Positions 51,402-61,565 of a stretch of 64,000 bases of DNA are shown here, piece after piece. The stretch is from Russula earlei (Eukaryota; Basidiomycota; Agaricomycetes; Russulales; Russulaceae). Both the position numbers and the translations under genes were made by a program. The stretch lies in assembly GCA_025769875.1 (NCBI GenBank), contig JAGFNK010000152.1, positions 1-64,000 of the forward strand, in the 5' to 3' direction. The notes below the pieces were generated by a model that did no database searches, had not been told where the DNA came from, and was given only the letters and a program-made list of their open reading frames with translations. Position 1 is the first letter of the stretch. Every line of letters starts with the position of its first letter.

Positions 51402-52362
51402 TGTCATGAACCATTCCCCGGAGAGGGCCCTTGAAGGACCCTTCCTTATAGGAGGAAACCCAGCCTCTATGGTGTCACCCTGTTCACACGAGCAAAAGGG
51501 GTGAGTAGAGGTGTCCACAATATCACGTGCGCATTGTTGCGCGAGCAATTCTCGGCACAATTGACATACAGCAAGCCCCACTTAAAGGCAACCCTTCTAG
51601 CAACAAAAGACAGTATTAGGGCCTTCCTAAGGACCCTTTGGAACGACCCTAGGAACTCTACAATAGGTACTAACCTAGTATCAAAGGCCCTACAACGCAT
51701 TATTAGACCAACTCTAATAACTATAGAATGAACTATAAGGCAACACTAAGGACCTTAATAGAAGTATTAGGGTCGACTCTAAGGACCCTAATAGAACTAT
51801 ATAAGGGCCTTATAAGATAACACTATTCCCTAACCAAACTACAAGTCCTCAAATGACCGGCCCTAAACTAACTAACAGGAAATGAATCAGGTGCTTGCAC
51901 GTGCACTAAAGCAGTAAACACGTGGACAATGGAAGCTCTTACTCATCAAGAGAAGCTTCTTACTCAGCAGCTTACTGAGCATGACTGAGCATGCTCAGTA
52001 AGCGTCCTCTGACTTCTTACTCATCACTCTATTGTGCTTGATAACAAGGTTATGACTTGTCCCCTATTTAGCAGTTCTCTTGTAGTATATAAGCGCTCAA
52101 TAAAGTAGCGGACAGTCCTCAGACTGTCCATTTGTTTACGGCACTCTCCATCCCTGGGATACTCCTTTAAGGACCATCCCCTTGTGACTATCCTGGCTTC
52201 TCCTCTACGTGACTGCTCGACTCTCACAGTAACAATACCTCTCTGGTATCTGTTACTACTCTGGACTCTACTCCTTGCCCACGCAGTCTTGGACGTCTAT
52301 CGACTCGTCTTCGAGCTTATCCCTCGCTCTTGAACTGGATAGTTCAACAGTGAGTCTTGACA
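51402..52362 (+). mobile_element. Solo LTR (family A), plus orientation
   Basis: The 961-bp unit starts TGTCATGAACC and ends GTGAGTCTTGACA, and is flanked by the 5-bp duplication CTCAC (51397-51401 and 52363-52367). A TATA box lies at AGTATATAAGCGCTC near 52086. It differs from the left copy by few substitutions and small indels, for example an extra ACTGC near 51914. Different duplications prove that the two copies inserted independently. Confidence 0.92.
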
Positions 52363-52415
52363 CTCACATTCAGACCCTTGACCGAGGACAGTCAAAGTTT
52401 CAAGCCCCCGGGAGG

Positions 52416-52830
52416 TGTAAGGAAGATTATGGCTGGCCTCAAAATCACATGTGAAAACGCGACACAACACAACATGAGACTGACACCTCAGCTCCCTTTC
52501 ATCCCTTGCCACCTCCCTCTCATTCCAGGCAGTCCACCGACCGCACACCACAAGCCATCTCGCATGCAACATCAAAACCTCGATTGCATCACCCAGCCCT
52601 TGCCACCGACCACGTGTGCATGGATGCCTCGGCACACTAGATGCGTTCGCGTCTCAAGCCTTTCACAACCGCCTCGACCGTCTCAACCAGTCTTGATTCA
52701 CTTTCATGCCATTCATCTCTAGTACCTCTCTCCTGTATATAAAAACGCCCTAGCTACTCTGTAGTAGAAAGAGTTCAGAATAGGACCCCTCTTTGCAACC
52801 CACTCCTCTCTGTCTGTGAAAAACAAGAAG
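52416..52830 (+). repeat. LTR-like element (family C), right copy, 3'-truncated
   Basis: It starts TGTAAGG like the copy at 3833 (minus). It shares TGGCTGGCC, then a TATA box CCTGTATATAAAAACG near 52733, then CAACCCACTCCTCTCT near 52797. Similarity ends at ACAAGAAGG, where the inverted 410-bp repeat begins, so the last 75 bp or so of the family are missing. Confidence 0.65.
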
Positions 52831-53242
52831 GATGGTCAGAATCGAGAGGCAAGAGGGGTGATGAGTGGCAGGCCGCGACTCCAATCGCACTGGAAACAAC
52901 GTTGCACACCACAACACTTGAGTCAAAAACACTATGGGGCTGCCTCAAGACAGCCCATGGGTACAACATGAGGGAAAAATAATAGATATAGACCATGATT
53001 TTGAGTTGTAATTCATCTAATACACATGTGGAGGTGGCTTGAGTCCAGCTCCACCAATTCTCACTCAAATCTCATGAAAACAATGGGGCTGCCTAGCCCT
53101 CATTCAGGCAATTCAGGGACAATAATTTTCATATGAATTGAAGCTGTTTTGAAGGAGATATTTATTCCACATTTTTGAGGGGGTTTCTGCGCCAATTTGG
53201 GTGGAATTCAAGCTCCGCCAAGTGTGCTGAAAATGGCAATAA
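52831..53242 (-). repeat. 410-bp repeat, right inverted copy
   Basis: Inverted partner of 48235-48648. It abuts the truncated family C LTR on the left and ordinary sequence on the right. The two copies are about 4.2 kb apart and could pair as a large hairpin enclosing the two solo LTRs. Confidence 0.7.
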
Positions 53243-53511
53243 GTTTAAAGGCTCAAAGTATGTTGTAGAAATCGATAAGTGTAATATTTGCAGTTCCCAG
53301 CCACCCATAGTACTGAGTTCAGTTCAGTACTTCAGTTCTCGTGCGTGCAGAAAGCCCTCCCAGACTGGAGACTCCGTAATACAGCGCTGCCGTGCAGCTG
53401 AGCTGATCACCGGTCGCCAGCTGACGAATTGCTCGGAGGATTTACGATATTATATTCGGAAGGGCTCCATGTTCTTCTTATCGTGCGTCCTCGGACGATT
53501 TCCCACAATCA

Positions 53512-55026
53512 ATGGCCCCCACGACGCAGAAGGCCGCCGTTATCCAACGAGACGGTTCGGTTGCTTTGCATGAGATTGCCGTCCCCAAGCCCGGTCCCAA
53601 CGAGATCCTAGTCAAGGTCGTCGCCGCCACGCAGAATCCAGCCGATTGTGGGTGCCGGTCGTCTGCGTCCTTCCGTCTTTTCAGTGACCGTTTCGCTCTT
53701 TTACTTTTTTTTTTTGGCCGGTTTTCACAGGGAAAACTGCATTGATGGCCAGGCGCGCAGGATCGGTCGCCGGATGCGACTTCTCAGGAATCGTCGAGGA
53801 AATCGGATCGAACGTCCCTCCCGGCCTCCGCTCCACAGGTGAGCGCGTCGCCGGTCTGGTCCTGGGAGGTCAGTCGTCCCTGCCCTAACTACAATCACCG
53901 GCGTGCCCGCCCCTTCTTCCTCCCCCTTTTCGCCCCCCAATCGGTCCATCAGATTGAATGAGGAATCCCCCCTTCTTCCTCCCCAACAGGGATATTCCCC
54001 AACGGCGCGTTCGCCGAATACCTCGTCACGCTCGCGGACTTTGTCGTCCACGTCCCGGACACGTGGTCCTTCGAGGACGCCGCCCAACTGGGCATCGCGC
54101 CGCTCACCGCGCTCAGGATGCTCCACGAGATGCTCGAGCTTCCCGAGCCGCGTCTGCCCGTGCCCGCACGCCACCGGGCGCCTCCTGGCCCCCCTGACGT
54201 TGGCGCGCATCCGGACCCGAATTTGAATGCGAATTTGTCGTCGAGCGACGGCGCCGGTCACCGGCGGCTGCGGCCCCAGACGACGGTCCTCGTCTCCGGC
54301 GGCGCGAGCTCGGTCGGGCAGTACGTGGTCCAGTTCGCGAAGCTGTCGGGCTTGTACGTCATCGCCACGGCCTCGGAGAGGAACTTTGACCTCGTGCGTT
54401 CCTTCGGCGCGGACGTCGTCGTGGACTATCGTGATCCCGGTGGCGGCGGCGAAGCAGATCAGAGAAGCGGCAGCAGCGGGCGTGATAGAGCACGTTGCCG
54501 ACTGCGTGGCCGAGGGGACGTCCTTCGAGATCGTCGCTGGTGCCCTAAGCGGCAAGGGCACGATCGCCTATCTCACCCTGGCCGATTACCCAACCGCGGA
54601 GGGAGTCAAAGTTCTGAGGAGCATTGTCTTTGACTGTTTTGGGATGGTGCGTTCCTTGTCTTTTTACTTTTAACCGAGGAATTCCCTTTTTTCTTCTTCT
54701 TGTTGTAAAAAGGTGATGAAACAGTTCAATGAGTTGCAGGACTACGACTTTCCGCTTCCTTTCACCGCATCCCCCGAGTTGACAGCACTTGGCCGGAAGT
54801 GGATACAGTTACTGTCAGAACTACTCGTCAAGGCCGACGTCCGCCCGAACCCCGCATTGATCCAACCGTACGGACTTGCGAGCGTTGCAGACGGGTTCCA
54901 TTACATGAGCGAGGGAAAGGTACGGGTGACTGTCGCCACTCTGATCGAATTACACTGAGGTGCGGGCAGGTCAGCGCCCAGAAGATTACATACCGGATCT
55001 CCGATACACCCGCAGAGATATTGTAA
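53512..55026 (+). pseudogene. Zinc-independent medium-chain dehydrogenase/reductase (enoyl-reductase type), frameshifted
   Basis: The product would be an NADPH-dependent quinone/enoyl reductase of the MDR superfamily. It starts MAPTTQKAAVIQRDGSVALH. The GroES-like N-terminus reads VVAATQNPADW-KTALMARRA across intron 1, then GCDFSGIVEEIGSNV, ERVAGLVLGG and IFPNGAFAEYLVTLADFVVH. The Rossmann motif is VSGGASSVGQYVVQFAKLSG. Near 54439-54440 the frame shifts: DYRDP is in one frame and VAAAKQIREAAAAGVIEHVA in the next, as if one extra G were present. No intron can fit there. Downstream GTIAYLTLADYPTAEGVKVL, DYDFPLPFTASPELTALG and the tail ITYRISDTPAEIL are intact. It lies isolated between two transposon islands. 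A sequencing error is the main alternative to true loss. Confidence 0.75.
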
Positions 55027-56350
55027 CTGTTTGCATGGAAACAAGCCAGGATTTGGTTATGACCCCGAGGGTGTCTCATCTCGACTCGCGGCAGACGCAG
55101 CCGAGCCGAAGGAAGCCGCCATCAGAAGAGAAGCGTTCTTGCATCCTGCGAAGTCCTGTCGTCTTCACGCCGCGGACCGCCTTGAGCTGTCATCGAGCTC
55201 GAATCCAAGCTCGAACCCGTCGTGCAGGGCGTCGGTGACACCGCGCCCGTTCTCTTTCCGTCCCGCGGCCTCGTGGTCGTGCGTGGGGCACGGGTATGCG
55301 CGTGCCTTGACTACAACGACATCGTTTCCTCATCAGCCCCGCTGGCAAGCGAGCCACGGCTGGGTAGAGACGTCTCGTGTGCCACGATAACATCGCGTCC
55401 GTCGGCAAGGAGGGCGATCACCCGAACGGGAGGGTTCGTTCGTGCAGAGATTGGCGCGCGTATCATTTATCGCCCGGTCAAGACCGCTGCTAGGGGTTGC
55501 CCCGATGATAAACACGACCTCGTGATCTGTCTAGGAATCATATGGAGCTGAAAGCTCAACGGAAGGGGAGATTGCTGGTTTCATATCCCGAGCCTGAGGG
55601 GGTAAATCAACTCACGCAAGTCGAGAATGGGCTTCGACGTCCTCGTCCTCTTCGCCCTGTGCTGACGCATTGGATTACTAGCGTTGCGAGATGTTGACAT
55701 TTAAAATCAGTATGCAATGCGCGACTCTGGCCGCGTCACACAGGCTGTAGACCCTACTGCCAGTGAGTGGGCGAGACGTACGCCTCGTGTTGGCATGGAA
55801 AACTGTCGAGTTCTCAGCCAGTCTGAATAATGAACGAGTAGATCCACGGCCAAGCTGCCGTGTGTGCATGCTGACCCTCACGGGTATGATGACCAGTAAA
55901 TTCCCGTTTTCGCACGATTGCTGGCGATACTGACGAGAACCTGAATCGAATTGAGTCATGGTTCAATACGATGTTTTCCTCCTGGCAGATCGTTTCCCAC
56001 CACACAAGAAACGGCGCCGATGAATTCTCCTACCACTGGCCCGGGTTCTGTTTCTGCGCGGGTCGTTTTTAAAACGTCGTCGGCGCATGGAAGCGAGATG
56101 GCGTTGGGCATCGGCACTCCCAGTCGTTGACCTCTGTTCGTGGTGCTGCAGTGGAACATACAACCTGGGTCACGGAACCACCCGCTTCCAATCGGTCGCT
56201 ACCCAGATTACCACTCGACCACAGAGGGTGAGATCATGACAAAAAAATGAAAGGAAAGTGTGCACTCTGCATGCGAGGACAGGTTCAATTGGGGATGGCG
56301 GGGCAAGGTTGCACCAGTGCTGCCCGTAACTGGTACATGCTTACTGCGCG
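55027..56350. other. Intergenic region, no supported gene
   Basis: Several open frames exist on both strands (e.g. 55031-55390 and 55222-55551 on plus) but overlap one another and show no family signature. The GC-rich part (to about 55600) could be a decayed gene. The rest leads to the hAT insertion site. Confidence 0.4.
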
Positions 56351-56358
56351 CCTCAGGC

Positions 56359-59300
56359 CAGTGTTGGCTGAAGGGCTGAAGGCCTTCAAATGGCTTGCCC
56401 TTCAGAAGGCCTTCAGTGAAGCCTTCAAGGCTTGTAACAAAATTTTGAAGAGTTGAAGGGCTTCAAGGTCTGAGTGGCTGTGTTGTAGTTAGAAAATTTG
56501 TCAACTAATAATTTCAAACTCTTGACTCATCTGAGATGTCAGATGGCACCAAATGCTCAGTCACTTTGGGCATTCTTTCATCGAGGTGAGAAGCAAAATG
56601 GAACCCATCATCACACATACTGCAAGGGTTGTGTTGCTCAACATGAAGTGATTGGTGATGAAGGACTGGATGACACTTCAGAATTTATTTCACAGAAGTT
56701 GAGATTTGAAACTGGTGAGTGACTATGGCCAACATGACATGTCATGTTCACCCTCAATCTCCATATTATTAATAACACATACTTCAAAGCTTGCCAAGCA
56801 GTGGGCAGTACTCAAGGCTCAAAACTAGCCTTCATTGCACATATAATTGGGGGACAAGGTGTTCAACCATGCCTGTATGCATCAGATGCGGCAAAAGAAG
56901 AAGCAATCACCCAATGAGCCTTGGGAAAGACATCAGCTCAGGGTAATGTGACATCTGAGCCAACTGTCAACAACAGCAGCAGGAAATGCTCCCAACCAAG
57001 CTCCACTATTGAACCAAGCTCCCATCCATGCCAGAAGTTGAAACAAGCCATGCTGAAGACCTACTGAGGAGTGGACGTGCCATTCAGTCAAGAAGAGATG
57101 GTTGCTGTCCAGGCCCAAGTCCTTTGAGCTGTTGTTTCAGCAAACCTTTTGTTCTGAGCAATGGGAGACCCAGAGATGTTGAAGCTCTTTGGGATGCTAT
57201 GAACGGCTGCACCTGGATTCATACCATCTAGGAAAGTAATTGGTGGTTGGTTGCTAGATGAAGCATCAGGGATAGTTGACTCAATGCTTGGAAGAATCCT
57301 AACCAGAAAGAACCTTGGTTTATCATAAGATTGTAATGACACTAGATTGATATGCAGTGCTGATTTTGGAAGTGTAGGACTGATGGATGGAAATCTCTCA
57401 CAAAAGATGCTGTGAACGGCATTTGCGTGAATGTGGATTTCAAGGTATGTGCCATTGCGCCTGTTGTCTGTGATGTATCTCCCACACCATCTAGTCATAT
57501 ACGCTAGAGTTGATTCATGCAACTGCAAATGACAAGGATGGACCTGCACAATGTTGGCAATTTGAAAAGATTATTGATTGGATAGAGAAAAAGTATGGTT
57601 GCACAGTTATCTACTTCACAACAGATGCAGACAGTGGTAGCAACAAGGGTTGGAAATTACTGATAAAGAGTCGGCTGTACTTGATTGGGCCATCATGTTG
57701 GGCTCACCAGGTGTGTGCAGTAACATTTCATCATGCCATGTTGTAAATACTAATGGTTCAATTCACAAAGTTTCAATTGATTCTTGTTGACTACTTGAAG
57801 GTCTGCATTTACGCGGCAGAGATTGGAGCATCTGCAACAGCACTGATAGGCTGGCTGAACAACCATGGGAAGGTCTGTGCCATATTTAACAAGGCGCAGG
57901 CAGATATCAGCAAGGACCATAATAATGGATGTCCTATCATTCTCACATATCTCATGGCCAATCTCACACAATGGACGACACATTACATTGCCTTTGTTCG
58001 CTTATACACTGTCAAGGAGCCACTTCAGCTTGCCATAATGCTGCATCGAGAAGCTATTATTGCTGTGCAAGTTGGGGCAGCCAAGTCAATGGAGAAAGAA
58101 CAGCTGACCAAAGATGCTGTGCAGTTCTGTGACTTAATTAACAGCCATGCGTTCTGGACTGGGCTAGAGACCATTATAGGTGACATTGAGCCCATCTGCT
58201 ATGGAACGAACATCAATCAGAGCAACTCTACTTGGGCTGATCAAGTCCTACTTACCTTGGTGAGAATGTTCTTACATTTCAAGGGTCATCCTGAGCCTGA
58301 TGTTGCAACTGCAATGGTCAAATGACTTGAAAAGAGATGGAAGTCTTGTGATCAACCGCTTTTCATCCTGGCCTTGATTCTTAATCCATACGAGGGTCTA
58401 TCCTGTTTTGGATCCACTGCAAATCTTAATTAATTCAAGTCCAATAACCTCCTCATTTCGGTATGTCATTTATGTCCACTATCTCAAACTATACAGTGAT
58501 TGATGGGTGTAGATGTATCATTGCATGAAAGCCCAGCCCTCAAACGGTGATATGCCACAGGAGCATGCTACAAAGGAGTGTGCACTTAGATCATTTATGC
58601 AGCATCTTGCTGGAACAGGGCAGTTTGGTGATTGGAGAGATCAATGTGTTGGGTTTGAAGATATCATGGTATGTACTTCATATGGCTATCAGTAAAGTAT
58701 ATTGACATGTATTTGACTAGGGGAAGGACCCACTCACCGTCTGGAGGGCCTTTGAGAGTTCAAATGATACACAGGAGCTTGCATCCTTTGCAATTATCCT
58801 CCTTACTATTGTAGTCAATCAGGCTGGTTGCAAGTGTCTTTTCTCTGACTTGAAGGTTAAGCAAACCCAACGACGGAATTGTTTAGGCTTGAAGAAGCTT
58901 GAAAAGATGACAAAGGTTAAATTATTACTGCATCTTTTGTACAACCCTCACCATTATCAGGTTGGTGCAGATATTGCTGCAGATCATTGATGGCTTGGCC
59001 TCATTGAAAAGCAAGGAAAGCTCTTCTAGCTGTCCCATGATACAGTGATTTGCTCAAAGATATAGATGATGAAGACAAGACTGAGCATGGCCAAGCATTG
59101 GTGACTAGCGAAGCAGGGTGGAGAACAGAGATGGCAAAGTGGATCAGGGATGCATGACTCTGTTGAGATCTGCACTGCCCAGAGTCTCAGGTGTGTTGTG
59201 ATATGATCACAACTTGGATGCGTTGATGTGTTGGATCACCCAGACCAGGCATCACCAGCTCAGCTCATATGCTGCAGCACACGTTAGTTACACTGATAGA

Positions 59301-60096
59301 GTGATTTAGGACAATTGGTAGCTACTTACAACTGATCCTTGGACTTACTTAGTGATCCATGATGCTAGTTAACTGTACTGCATCCAGTGGCGGTCTCAGG
59401 TACTTAAGAATGCCACAAAGTATGCAGATCACTTCAGTTTTGTGTCAACCAAACTGAAGTGAGTATTTACACTATGATCTCCTATCTCACAGTACTGATG
59501 ACACGTTGTAGCTATTGTCTGATAGGTACATTATTTATATCAGTTTTGTGTCAACCAAACTGAACTATTGTCTGATAGATCTGCCTGCGATCTTATCATC
59601 TGCTGCTATCTAATCACACACACTGCATCTATCTTCAACACAACTCTAGGCAGAGAATGAGTCAGATGCTGAGCCAGAATCAGACAATGAGGACCTGATT
59701 ACACCTATACCAGCTGCCCATGCCAGAAAATGGTCACCTTGTAAACTGTCGGTGCTATTTGGAGGTGAGGTGGTACGACCTGACAGACATGCACTGATGG
59801 AATTTGATGAGGAAGCTGCACTGATGGAAGCTTTGGCAGACCAAGAGGAGGATAAATACCCTGATGATGGTGCCATGGAGGGATCTGGGGATGACTTTGA
59901 GTAGAAACTTAAATTGACTGTATCTTAGCTTGAATCACCCCTATTGTCATCAAACTTATGATAATAGCCATGCAAACATTTTAAACTGTCATTTTTTGAT
60001 ATTAAGGCCTTCAATTGAAGGTCTTGAAGCCCTTCAACAGCCTTGAAGCCTTCAAGCTTGGTGAAACCTATTTGAAGGGCTTCACAGCCAACACTG
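56359..60096 (+). mobile_element. hAT transposon, complete ends, dead transposase
   Basis: The 3,738-bp element has terminal inverted repeats beginning CAGTGTTGGCTG (56359) and ending CAGCCAACACTG (60096). It is flanked by a perfect 8-bp target duplication, CCTCAGGC (56351-56358 and 60097-60104), the hallmark of hAT transposons. Subterminal regions are rich in repeats around AAGGCCTTCA and GAAGGGCTTCA, as expected for transposase-binding sites. The interior is AT-rich, almost free of CpG, and holds a transposase relic on the plus strand. Confidence 0.95.
56540..59040 (+). pseudogene. hAT transposase relic (BED finger, RNase H-like core, C-terminal dimerisation region)
   Basis: A BED-type finger is visible first (SLWAFFHRGEKQNGTHHHTY then CKGC, 56560-56640). 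A conserved hAT N-terminal block follows (QKLKQAMLKTY, VDVPFSQEEMVAVQAQVL, 57035-57125), then AAPGFIPSRKVIGGWLLDEA (57210-57270), DSGSNKGWKLL, a core block (LTQWTTHYIAFVRLYTVKEP and CDQPLFILALILNPYEGLSC, up to 58400), and the dimerisation region (FAIILLTIVVNQAGCKCLFS, 58790-58850). At least four TGA stops and frame breaks prevent expression. At several stops the family normally has Arg, for example before TAAPGF, consistent with CGA to TGA change. Confidence 0.88.
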
Positions 60097-60104
60097 CCTC
60101 AGGC

Positions 60105-60483
60105 TGCCACTTCCTACGTTGTGATCGACGCACCGTGGACTTCGACTCCGAGTTCAATAAAATCTCATCAATAGCACGTAGCGTAAAATCGGGTTCGCAT
60201 TTGCATTGTACATTCCATTTTCCATGTGGACCAGCAGCACTCTTTCGGGCCACCAGGGGTGCGTGCGGAGGAGTGCGAAAGCGCAACACCGCGCGTCCCA
60301 GGGATCATTGTGATCCCTCAATTTTTTTGCACTCCCCTCAGGGGAGAATATGCTCCTTTGTCTGTTTTGTTTGATTCAGATTGAAATCAAAAATGTCTAA
60401 AAATCAAGAACACCTTTCTTCATTCCATATTGACTCCACAACTCCTGTATCTGAGAAAAATGCAAATGTGTGATTCAATTGTG
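60105..60483. other. Sequence between hAT element and family B LTR, no gene seen
   Basis: The first 150 bp or so continue the GC-richer sequence into which the hAT element inserted. Beyond 60300 the sequence is AT-rich and featureless. Confidence 0.45.
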
Positions 60484-60488
60484 CACAT

Positions 60489-61101
60489 TGTTATGGTGTC
60501 ATGGCCATAAGAGCGTTAGCTCAAGGTTCAGTGGGGCCAAGTCCCTGTGACTTGGTTCAAGGGGTTCAGTGGGGCCAGCTCAAGGAGGCCAGATCAAAGG
60601 TTTAGCATCTCAAGGCTAAGTCAGATAATGACTCAGTCCACAGACAGAGTCGATCTTCTGGTTTCACAGAAGAGGAGGATGATGATGAGAGAGAGGTAGA
60701 GGAGGAAAAGGAACACAAGGGTTCCTTGTGGTGTGCTTAGGTCAAGCTGAGTGTAGGCCAGCACAAGCAAGTTGTGATTGAGAGAGTATACAGGGCAAGG
60801 GATGTGACAGGAAATGGGACAAAGCTAAGCTTGGGGCATTCCCCAGCTTCTACAGGCACTTAAATACTGTATCTAGTGAGGCTGTACAGTACTATATGTG
60901 GAACAATAGATAAAGGTGAACCAATGGCAAAAGGTACTTGAACAATAGATGAAACACAATAGGTGAAACAATAAGGGACCATTGGCATCAAGGGATGAAA
61001 TGGTAACCGAGGGGATGAGGGTGATGGAGGAGAACAATAGTAAAAGTAAACAATAACAACAGAGTGTAGAGATGAACCGAACAAGGGGGTAATTCATGAC
61101 A
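60489..61101 (-). mobile_element. Solo LTR (family B), minus orientation
   Basis: Read on the minus strand the 613-bp unit starts TGTCATGAATTACC and ends ACCATAACA. It is flanked by the 5-bp duplication CACAT (60484-60488 and 61102-61106). A TATA-like ACAGTATTTAAG lies near 60860. It is related to the truncated copy at 3834-4347. Confidence 0.82.
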
Positions 61102-61106
61102 CACAT

Positions 61107-61565
61107 GCACCAAAACCAGAGCAAGCACATCAGCCAGACAGACAGGCAATGTGTTATTTCTGTCAAAGTCTGAGGGCTCCTTACTATATGATTCCATTCC
61201 TATTTTACTTCCATTCCTGACTCCAAAAGCTTCTAAAAAACCATTTTCTCCTATTTTATCTCCTAAGTAACATATGGTGTTTTGCCCAGCCCAGCCTCAG
61301 GCCATGAGCTGGGCCAAGCCAGGCTGAAATAGGCTGGGCTGAGCTGGGCCAAAGTGATGGCTTCATGATGGCTTTGGCCCAGCCTTTGATTTGAAAAGCC
61401 AGAGCCAGGCTATCAGTTGCATTCTTTTTGTGGTGGGTTGAGTTACCATAAAAGGTGATTGTGTTGGCAAGAGAATCAGTGCATCAATCATGCATTTAAA
61501 TGACACCAAATCACTTTCTCAATTACATATTCAATGACTTATTTATTAGCTATTAGACAAATAAA
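61107..61565. other. AT-rich, CpG-free sequence, no gene seen
   Basis: A stretch near 61285-61390 repeats the short words GGCTGGGC and CCCAGCC several times and could fold. It contains no CpG over more than 200 bp. No domain is recognised. Confidence 0.45.

Noticed and set aside
49862..52362. Inner inverted repeats as the ends of one foldback DNA transposon
   Set aside because: Each arm has its own different 5-bp duplication, so they are two separate LTR insertions.
56164..56228. Minus-strand TGGTCGAGTGGT plus GGTTCC resembling a tRNA
   Set aside because: The T-arm box does not match and no acceptor stem can be paired. At most a decayed tRNA-like fragment.
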